A stretch of DNA of 64,000 nucleotides. Source: Acanthococcus lagerstroemiae. Its lineage: Eukaryota; Arthropoda; Insecta; Hemiptera; Eriococcidae. Position numbers and translations under genes: made by a program. Shown here in pieces: positions 55,396 to 64,000 of this stretch. The stretch is from the NCBI GenBank assembly GCA_031841125.1, contig CM063107.1, positions 64,863,814 to 64,927,813 of the forward strand. The letters run 5' to 3'. Each line of letters opens with the position of its first letter. The first letter of the stretch is position 1. The notes below the pieces were generated by a model. The model was given only the letters and a program-made list of their open reading frames with translations, did no database searches and had not been told where the DNA came from.

Positions 55396-55608
55396 CTTCT
55401 CTTTTCTAATTTTACCCTCAACCCGAGCCTTGGAACCTGCCCTTTCGAACATTACCGCAGATGGAGGCTGTTAGGGCTATTTTAGCCCTCTTATCGTGTG
55501 GCCGAGAAACCGGACTAGGTCGAAGTGTAGCGAGTTCCTACGTGAACTCAAACCTGGGACCTACGGGTTCCGAGACCAGTGCGCTATCCACTCGGCCAAC
55601 CAGACCCC
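55396..55608 (-). mobile_element. tRNA-derived SINE, copy 2, with 12-bp TSD
   Basis: Same family: head at the right end (GGTCTGGTTGGCCGAGTGG on the minus strand), worn B box GGTTTGAGTTC, same body and A-rich tail. It is flanked by an exact 12-bp duplication TAATTTATACAT (55384-55395 and 55609-55620), which defines its length as 213 bp. Confidence 0.92.
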
Positions 55609-55620
55609 TAATTTATACAT

Positions 55621-56289
55621 TCTACTTCCGGGGGTGCCATTAACAGAGGTCAAGTATTGGTCATTTTTCTAAGATATTCGATTTGTAGGTTTCGAAGACA
55701 TGGAGTTCAATTCTAAAGGCAATTTTTAATCCAACTTCGGGGGGTATAATTCAAGGGGACCGGGCGGGGGATGGGAGGTCAAATATGAGTCATTTTTCCG
55801 GGATGGTAAACGATTTGTAAGTTTCAAGGGTACTGAATTCAATAAAGCAGTCAATCTGTTTTAATTTTGTCGGGAACACTTTTTCTGTAGGATTCATAGG
55901 TGGCGAGATATTGTCTAAAGCTCAAATTTACTCCCCCTTTCCCCTTGATGTGCAGTTAGTTCAGTTCACACTCAGTAGTAATTCCAGTTCAGTGCCTAGA
56001 ATAACCAGTTCTTGAATAACACCTTGCAGTCGAACTTCTACAAGAATAGCCTTTGAACTTGAAGCCCCCCCCCCTCCTTCCAATAAAATTGTCCAGTACC
56101 TCAGTTCTTTACTCTTTATTTATTTATTTATTGTTATTAATTATTTATTCTTTTAGGAATTTAGACGGATTTTTTTAAGCTGTTGAAAAAAAAAAAAAAA
56201 AAAAAAAAGCTATCAAAAAGTTCTTTTAAATCAGAAGATGAGAAAAAACACCAGAAGAAAGAAAGAGTCGACCGCTACATAGACGGACA
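55621..56289. other. No gene recognised
   Basis: 55050-55900 contains loosely repeated words (GATTTGTAAGTTT, GAATTCAATTC, GGGTCAAAT) spaced 70-110 bp apart, suggesting an old tandem array into which SINE copy 2 inserted. A poly-A run lies at about 56186-56209. No genes. Confidence 0.45.
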
Positions 56290-56580
56290 TTGTTAATTGT
56301 CCAGGTGACCGTGTTGACACGCATATCCGCATTTCAATACTTTCTCTAATCGTCCGTTCTCAGTTTTGTTCGGCATTCTCTGTATCAACCGGTTGAAACG
56401 TGATGGAACGAATGACTGCATAAAGAGGAATACGCAACTACATCACAATGGAAACGTTTTTCTGCGGAACATTTTTCGCGTCGCAGAGCATTTTCTGTGG
56501 AACCTTTTTTCGTTTTTTGCAGAGCGTTTTTTGCAGAATTTTCTTTTGCGTGACGAGCCATCAGATATATCTGCGTGAAA
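56290..56580 (+). repeat. Interspersed repeat family E, copy 2
   Basis: Direct-strand partner of 52670-52970. The TTTTCTGCGGAACATTTTT-type short units are expanded here. Confidence 0.65.
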
Positions 56581-56597
56581 AAGAAGAAGTGCAGAGG

Positions 56598-56736
56598 CGA
56601 AACTTGACTTTCAGTTGGGGGGGTGCAGAAGGAACAGACATTTTCTTTTAACTAAAAATTTGCCGACAACATTTTCTAAAAATTTGAAAATTCGCCGATT
56701 ATTCAATCAAAATATTTTTTAATTGAAAAAAAAAAA

Positions 56737-56772
<36 letters not shown>

Positions 56773-56882
56773 CAAAAAAACGTTCTTAGAAAATGAAAAA
56801 TTCAAATCAACAGTTTCAGAGTTTGTTGACTGCCCAATTACTGGGGGTGTTTCACCCCCTCCCCATTGTTTCGTCCTTGCAA
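56598..56882 (+). repeat. Interspersed repeat family B, copy 2
   Basis: As for 45902-46192, with the internal AAT tract expanded to about 12 units. Confidence 0.75.
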
Positions 56883-57505
56883 ATGCAGATTGGAACCTTA
56901 TCCCCCAAGCACTCACATTTGTGCACATGAACATACCCTATTCTGGGAGGATAAGGTAGTAGGATGTTAGGAATACTCTAGAGAAACACACAACTTCCTT
57001 TACACACTGAGGTGGTTATTGTTTACTATTGGTGATATTTTTTTCTGAATTCCCTCTGATTCTTCACCTAAATTGATTCCAATAAAAACAAATCAAATCC
57101 AAAAAAATAACAAAAAAAAAAAACTACAAAGTTTCCTGTCATTTGGATTAGAGGAATCCGTGCCAGAAGTTCCCTTTCGTTCCTATGGGGAAAATACATG
57201 GAGTTTTAACTTTAGTTCCAGAATAAATTTTCCTCCTATTCGGGCCGTACCGCGCTAGTATCGCCTACTCTTATCAGCGACCAAAAGTTGAAATTTTTGA
57301 CACATGTAGCAAAATTTTGCAATCTCGGATGTACGGCTTGAATATTCACCAGGACCAAAGACTAAATTGAACAATAGAACATTTGCTATCGGATTCAGCT
57401 TGTGACATTGGAAGATAAGTCTTTTGCTTTTCAAATTTTAGATTTTAATAAAATGTTCAATTTTCTCAAATTTCAGGCTCTAGGTTAAACAGAGAATCTA
57501 GTAAC
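56883..57505. other. No gene recognised
   Basis: Non-coding; nothing further visible. Confidence 0.4.
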
Positions 57506-58472
57506 AACAGATTTCGTGCAGCTCAAAGCGGTGGCGCGCTGTAGTCGTTTACAAATAATTGAGTGAGTGACGAAATGAGAAAGTGAATGAATAACTGAAT
57601 TAGAGAATGAATGAATGACTGAGTGAGTAAGTGAATCACTGAGTCACTGAGTAAGTGATCGAGTAACTGTGTGAATAACTGTATAAGTAAGCGAGTCACT
57701 GATTGAGTGAATCACTAAATAAATAAGTAAGTAAATGACTGAGTGAGTGAGTGAATTACTGACTCATTGAGCGAGTGACGGAGTGAGGAAGTAAATGAAT
57801 TACTGAATTAGAGAATTAATTAATCACTGAGTAAGTGCGTGAATCACTAAATAAGCGAGCGAGCTACTGAGTGAATCACTGACTTATTGAGTAAGTGATT
57901 GAGTGAATGAATAACTAAATTAGAGAATGAGTGAATGACTAAGTGAGTGGGTGAGTCACTGAGTAAGTGATTGAGTAACTGAGTGAATCACTAAATAATT
58001 AACTGGATGAGCTAGTGAGTGAGTGAATCACTGGCTTATTGAGTGAATGACTGAGTGAGGAAGTGAATGAATAACTACATTACAGAATGAGTGAATGAGT
58101 GAGTGAGTGAGTGAGTGAGTGAATTACTGAGTCACCGAGTAAGTGAGTGAGTAACTTAGTAAATCACTAAATGAGTAAGCGAGTGACTGAGTGAGTGACT
58201 GAGTAAGTGGGTGAATCCCTGATTCATTGAGTGAGTGACGGAGTAACTGAGTGAAAAACTCAATAAATAAGCGAGTGACTGAGTGAGTCCGTGAGACACT
58301 GAGTAAGTGATTGAGTAACTGTGTGAATAACTGAATAAGTAAGCGAGTAGCTGATTGAATCACTAAATAAGTAAGTGAAAGACTGAGTGAGTGAGTGAAT
58401 CATTGACTCAGTGAGTGACGAAGTGAACAGATTTCGGGCTGCTGAAAGCGGTGGTGCGCTTTAGTCGTTTAC
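57506..58472. repeat. 0.87-kb GAGT/GAAT minisatellite between 47-bp direct repeats
   Basis: 57558-58425 is built of GAGTGAGT, GAATGACT, AAGTGATTGAGTAACTG and ATCACTAAATAAGTAAG units, with a higher-order period of about 100-230 bp. It is bounded by 57506-57552 and 58426-58472, which share AACAGATTTCG, AAAGCGGTGG, GCGCT and TAGTCGTTTAC. Confidence 0.9.
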
Positions 58473-58874
58473 CTTGTAACCCTGATCGAGGGGAATACTT
58501 CATTTACAGGCATATGAAGAAATCTCAAAATATTATGAAAACGAAAGCGTTTATCGAAAAAATGATTCGGACAAAATTTATAGTACATAAAATTTTCCTT
58601 CCATTGAGACCATTTTTATTTCAATCTGATGAATTTTTCTGAAACATGTAGAGTTTCAATAGATCCTTTTTTTCATGTTCCTAAAATTATAGAGGGCGAC
58701 TCTTTCGAGCTGGCAGTCCGAATAGTCATTGAAATTTGAAATTCAGCGTTTGCTACCGACTTTCAGATTTCCGAAATGTCTTCCACATTTCAGCTTTGTT
58801 TCAACCTTTCAAATAACGTTCGATACTCAGCTTGAATCCTTCTGCTTTTGACTGAGTAGTCGCTAACAGGGATC
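58473..58874. other. No gene recognised
   Basis: A 63-codon frame near 58451-58642 is not recognisable; non-coding otherwise. Confidence 0.35.
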
Positions 58875-59163
58875 CAGGGTACTCCATTTTCAGAAACGAA
58901 ATTTGACTTTCAGTTCGGAAAGGTGGAGAAGAAAAATTTACCGATAACTATTTTTTGAAAATTAAAAATTCGCCGACAAAATGTTTAAAAAATTAAATAT
59001 TTGCCAATTTTTGAATCGAAATCTTTTTTAATAGAAAAAGAAAATAAATAAACCCACAAACATGCATAAAAAATGAAAATTCAAATGAACAGTTTCAAGA
59101 TTGGCCGACTGCCGAATTATTGGGGGAGGGGTCAACCCCCATACCCCTACAGTTTCGCCCCTG
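58875..59163 (+). repeat. Interspersed repeat family B, copy 3
   Basis: Third copy, the most complete at its 5' end (AGGGTACTCCATTTTC). It ends GTTTCGCCCCTGG. Confidence 0.75.
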
Positions 59164-62100
59164 GAGAATTGTTAATACTCACCGCAATACAATCAATCAT
59201 TTTTTCCCCTTATGGAAGGTGGTATAGCAGTGCTCAAGGCTAGTTAAGCATATTCAATTTTCAGTACCCATATGATTCTCAGACTTGTTCAGACGCTCTT
59301 CCAAAGACTTTTTTTTCAGTATTTTTTAAGACTCACTAAAACTATTCAACATTCGTTTACGGGTATTCATGAATTCCAGAGTTGATGATTGCGCTTCAAA
59401 CAGGGCCAAAAACTCTTTAAGATTAGTGTAAGACTATCTTCTAAATTACCAAACTGTAATAACAGAATTAAGTGGTTAAGATATCGATAATACATCTTTT
59501 TCGAATGAAGGAACCGCTGTAGCTAAAGCGGTTACTTTATTCTACAAGTTTCAATCAGTTTCTCCATTTTACTATTTTTAGAATTTTACACGTGTATTAT
59601 GTACTAGTTTGAACTCTGAAGACATCTTCCTTTAGTTTCATTTTGTAATTCGTTACTTGAACAAAGAATAACAGAAATGCCATATTTCTGTCGGATTCGT
59701 TGCACCCCGAAATATTTTGTGTTGTCAAAACTCATGTTAAATCTTTGGACTAGGAAGTAAGATTTTTCAGAGAGGAAGTACGCTTGCGTTTTCAGTACCC
59801 CAATACTAATGGGGAGGTACATGACTATTCTGATGTAGCGGCACGAGCACATAAGACTGGGGTAAAAAGTTATTAATGAGCACAAATACGAAGATCAGAA
59901 AATCAGACAGTGATGTTGAAAGATTTTTTCTTCCCCCCTTCTTTTCTTAGGGAGCACAACATCTAATTTAGATCTATATACAAGTCAAGAAAAAAGTATT
60001 TTTTTCTATACTTGTCTCAGAAAAGAAGGTAACAAAAACATCTAGTCCATTAGCCCAGCCCTAGGAAAAACGATGTCACGTATTTTACTCATTAAATAAT
60101 ATTTTCGTCTATAAGAAAATTCCACATTCATCCGTGTCCCATATAATTTACCGCTATCGTAACCACCGCGCTAATTAAATTTATTACAACAACCAGTGCG
60201 TAAATTTAAGGCGGTTTCGCAAAATAATACTTACTTAGTAATTTCAAGTACATTTTGAATTATCAATTATGCCAATTTGATTTTGGCAGACGAAAGGTTT
60301 CGGTCATTAGGGAAATATCATGCGCAAGTAAACAGATTTAGGTAATAGCATATCAATGAAGATCATAAGGGTATTTATTATTCTGCGCGTGTCGTTAATT
60401 TATAAATAATTCTGCACATAGAGACATACAATAGTTCCGTTATTCCATAGAAAAAAATTATAATAAAGCTAGCCATATATGAGAGACAAAGTCAGCTGTT
60501 TCCGAGACGACTTTGTATTTTCATTTTATTACGGTTCTGATGCTAATTAATAAGAATAAGAAGCAACACACAGGTGTAGATCAGTCAGAAATTTTGTTAA
60601 AATGTGAATTTATGGCAAACGCCCCTATGTCTGAGGGAAAAAGGTGTAGCGTCTAGCGAGTGCCTATATATTGTAGTTACCGCTGCGCCTGTAATATACT
60701 ATGTAACGTAATTAAGGTTTTCTTTATTTTCGTTATACTAACGGTAATTTTAATACCACCAGACTGCTGTAAGATCTGACCTTGAGAGGAATAGATGTAT
60801 GCATCTTGTTGCGAAACGAGTACCATACTACCATTTCAGTGCAAAATAGATCATCGGTGTCAAGTGTCTCCAGGAACGTAGCGAAGAGTTTTTTCTGGGG
60901 AAGCAGAATTTGTTAAATTCCCAACTGATTCAACTCAAAATTCACGAGTATCAAAATTTGTTTATATTGGCTTTAAAAAAAACCTTTTGACTTGTTGGAT
61001 TTTCTCAACTTTTGATCCATCTACTAAAATTTTCCAACTCCGATGGCGGCTTGGGGGGCAACCCCTTCTCTCATTTTCGTCCTTGGGAGGCCCGGAAACC
61101 GGGGCAGACATTTGAGGCATTCTACATCTAATGGGACCATATGATAGTTTCTGGTTTTTCAGATCATTCCAAAATGAGAATTAACGATTAGTTTGGGAAA
61201 ATTAGATTTAATTACTTGAAAAAAATAGTTAGCTGAGTTTTGGCAGAAAGTTAGGTATGATGGTCCTGATCACATTCAAAGTCACCACTCCTACTCCTCG
61301 TGCTAATTTCTTAGGGAGTTCGCCCCCCCCCTCCATTGGTTTTATCAAATATTTGGGGACCTATGATAAATACGAAAAATATTTTGATTTTCCACTGAAA
61401 AGGCCCTCCACTATTTTTCCGTAATTGTCTTCAAAATGCCCAAACAAAAGGTTAAAAATGACCCAGTTTTGTACCCCGCATTAACACAAGCCTTATGAGA
61501 GACAACGCAAGTTTTTCGACGTACCAGAGGGAATGCAAATAACCATCAGATTCGATTCTATACATCTTAATCTTTCAATTCAGTTCAAGCCTGTTATGGA
61601 ATTATGGAAGTATATGAAGGTACAGCATGCAGCGCGAAGTTTACTATTTATTCTCACTGAAAGTACTACCAACCTTTTCTGAGCAAAGGTGTACCTCACT
61701 CTTTTCCATTTAAGGAACCTATCTATATCATCTCTCCGTTTCATCTTAGGCCACCTCTTCTCTCTTTTTTTTAAAAGCAAATGACCGAAAGGTCGAGATG
61801 TATGTCCACCTTTCGAGTGGCACCCGAGCGATATAACGCCCCCCCCCCCACACACACACATTCGTGGTTCTTGATAAAAACTAATGCATTTCAGAAATTT
61901 GGAATTTTTCTTTCAAGGATTGTGATTCTAATCCTTTCTTAACTTTTAGAATAGATCTCAGCATTGAGTTTTCAGTTATTACCTACTATTTTTGCTGCTA
62001 GCTTTTTTTGTAAGTGCCCAAGTTAGACTGCTGTATGTCAGTGTTGGTAAAACACATATATGTTATACATTTCTCCTTTATGTCGCAGATTAAAGTTTCC

Positions 62101-62352
62101 TTTTAGAATGTGCTTTAACAACCAAAATTTACTACAGTTTAATCTACTTGTTCCTAAAATTCTTTCTTCCCATTCTTCCTATCCATAGATACTAGCATTT
62201 AAAATTTGTGTTATTCGTGTTTTCAAAAGATAAAAATAACTTTTTTTTAATCACAATATTGTCAACATTTTTCATCAGGGCTAATCACGAAATCGATATT
62301 CCGAGTGTGGAGATTCCGGAATCACAGACTTTTATTTCGATATTGATTCGCT
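59164..62352. other. Long interval without recognised genes
   Basis: 60100-60850 is repeat-poor and could be single-copy. 60880-61045 is the inverted partner of the repeat at 7345-7470. A C-run/CA microsatellite lies at about 61838-61860. Small frames (59604-59885 and 61580-61861, minus) show no known motif. Confidence 0.35.
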
Positions 62353-62592
62353 GAAAATTCAAAATTGTGGTAACGAAGCTAGAGGAAAAGAAAGGGAATG
62401 CAATACGAATACATCAAATACTAGATTTTCGGGGCTGCCAGATTCATTTTCGGCATCAGTTTTACCCTCAGCTGAGAATTGTGGTGCCGGAAGAAGAAAG
62501 AAGAGGGAAATTACGTGAAAATGCAGTATGGATATCAAGTACTAAGCTTCCGTCGCTGCTAACTTCATTTTCGGTATCAGTTTCACCCTAAA
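62353..62592. repeat. About 120-bp tandem duplication
   Basis: Units 62353-62473 and 62474-62592 share ATTGTGGT, GAAAGA-AGG, AATAC/AGTAC words, CTTCATTTTCGG-ATCAGTTT and ACCCT-A-CTGA, with about 25% difference. Confidence 0.7.
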
Positions 62593-62782
62593 CTGAAAAT
62601 GTTTGAATTAGAGAAGGTGGAGAAGGCAAGCATCATGTTTCATTTTACCTCATTTTGTCCCCTCCCCTTACCTTGGTACATCAACTTTCCACTGAGTGTA
62701 AAACTGACACAAAAGTCGAATTCATAGTGACCCCGGAAACCTAGTATTCGATATTTATATTGTACTAGCAACCCTCCTAGAC

Positions 62783-63010
62783 CCACCACAGGCAGAAGAC
62801 CCCAGAGAGTGCAGACACACCCCCAGGAAGACCAGAGAGAGCTAAGCCAGGCACTCCCCCCATTATCACCCTCAGTATCTCTACAGAGCAGGAAAACAGG
62901 GGGACCTCGGGCAGAGTAGCGTGTAATTTTGAATTTTGAAGTTGGTCATGGCCAGAAGAGGTGGATACCATATTTCTAACGCCCCTGGATCCGCCGAAAG
63001 AGGCAGAGAC
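62783..63010. repeat. Interspersed repeat family D, copy 2
   Basis: Partner of 51893-52140 in the same orientation. Confidence 0.75.
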
Positions 63011-63814
63011 AAACAAACACTTTCATGTATATCAGAGATGAAAGATTTCTGCCCCTTATTAATTTCTGAAAAGAGGCAATTACAACCTTCAAATCTTAAC
63101 ATCATGTGAAGAAGTTCTGGGTAAAACACTTCCGAAACGTCCAAGTCAAAAATATTAGAGGGTCCAGAGGGTTAAGATTTTGTGATCCTCTCCCCTTCTA
63201 ATAAGGGTACGAAACTTTTTATGGCCTAAGACCTATTCAGAGTCCATACGAACACTTCCAGAGAGTACGCACCTTCCCCCCCCCCAGCACTTACGATTCA
63301 CTCGCCAACCCCGAACAAACACACAGACAGACAAGCAAACACTTATATATATATATATAGGTATTAGAAAGTTTATTTTTTTCCCCTCCCTCGTTACCAA
63401 AATTTTGAATTTTCAGGTCCAGCGAGTTTGAAGATTGTGAAGAGAGGATAAACTCAATTAGAATTGCAAGGGGAGGGGAAAATCATTCCTCCCTCCTCCC
63501 CGAACCAAAAAGAAAAAGGAAAAATCAATGGGGGAAGGAGGGAAATATGTGGGGGAGGAAGGAAAATCTGTGGAGAGGGGGAAATCTGCGGAGGAGGGTC
63601 AACAAAAAATTTCCCGCATTCCTTCTGCCATTTCCCTCCCCAAAATGGTCATCTGGATCCGCGCCTGTGCAAGTGGCAAGAAAAGAATTCGACAAATGAG
63701 CGAGTGGAGAAGTTCACGGTATTTCTGAGAGTAGGGTTCCAAGTTTCAGACGACCTCTGAAAACAGAGAGAGGCTTTTACGCGGAGGATTATTGAGAACG
63801 AACCCCTTATCTTC
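63011..63814. other. No gene recognised; family A copy and GA-rich tract
   Basis: 63255-63362 is the inverted third copy of repeat family A, ending in a TA microsatellite (63344-63359). 63440-63600 is G/A-rich (GGGGAGGAAGGAAAA units), and its Gly-rich frame reflects composition. Confidence 0.45.
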
Positions 63815-64000
63815 TTTATTTCTTTTTCTAATTTGCTCTCCACCCGAGTCCTAGAATTCGCCCTTTCGAGCATTACTTCAGAGACGTCGGGGAGGCTGTT
63901 AGGGCTGTCTTAGCCCTTAGCCCTCTTCCCTTCTAGCCGAAAAACCGGTCTAGGTCGAAAATTCTGGCGAGTTGCTGCGTGGGCTCGAACCCGGGACCTT
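63815..64000 (-). mobile_element. tRNA-derived SINE, copy 3, cut by window end
   Basis: The body and part of the tRNA head match copies 1 and 2: CCACCCGAGTCCTAGAATTC, GCCCTTTCGAGCATTAC, AGGGCTGTCTTAGCCC, ACCGGTCTAGGTCG and GGGCTCGAACCCGGGACC. The A box lies beyond 64000. Confidence 0.85.

Noticed and set aside
57558..58425. CRISPR-like array
   Set aside because: Units are degenerate four-base repeats without constant repeats and unique spacers; eukaryotic minisatellite.

Overview
The window looks like a transposon-dense nuclear region of an arthropod, most likely an insect. Evidence: several decayed non-LTR retrotransposon (LINE) ORF2 fragments of different lineages, a tRNA-derived SINE family, hAT-type transposase and MITE remnants, long CT microsatellites, complex minisatellites, and no operon structure. 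I recognise no intact host gene. Species cannot be read from the sequence.

The dominant object is one mobile element at 11325-34904 (23,580 bp). Its ends are perfect inverted termini starting AGTAGTAGG, flanked by the 6-bp direct repeat TACAGA. It sits inside a LINE ORF, and removing the element plus one TACAGA copy puts the LINE reading frame back together. The LINE is itself bounded by a 20-bp target-site duplication (10081-10100 and 35252-35271), so the nesting is host DNA > LINE > large element. The 6-bp duplication, long terminal inverted repeats and a protein-primed type family-B DNA polymerase (PolB) gene place it with Polinton/Maverick (adintovirus-like) elements. No integrase, ATPase, protease or capsid gene is visible.

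Its architecture is abnormal. Inverted arms of about 8.6 kb (16078-24715 and 26295-34904) surround a loop of only 1,579 bp. The left terminus also carries an extra direct copy of the outer 4.75 kb (11325-16077). By coordinate arithmetic the copies have the same length except at one CT microsatellite (137, 129 and 101 bp), so the rearrangement is recent. PolB starts in the arms and runs into the loop on the left copy only. It keeps an N-terminal zinc-finger-like motif, exonuclease motifs and an endonuclease VII-like insertion, then stops before the polymerase palm. The arms are otherwise non-coding. They hold a terminal cluster of ecdysone-response-element-like palindromes, a subterminal hairpin, a tRNA-like segment with an A tract, repeated stem-loop modules, and SINE-body relics from which the CT tract appears to have grown.

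Outside the element: 1-10 kb holds LINE remnants (FP25K-like ORF1, RT and endonuclease pieces), an 8-bp-TSD hAT MITE and a hAT transposase fragment. 35-41 kb holds an unassigned interval, then a C-rich repeat and a large complex minisatellite. 41-64 kb holds two more LINE RT remnants, three hAT/MITE insertions, three SINEs, a 0.9-kb minisatellite between direct repeats, and several two- or three-copy interspersed repeats in mostly non-coding DNA.
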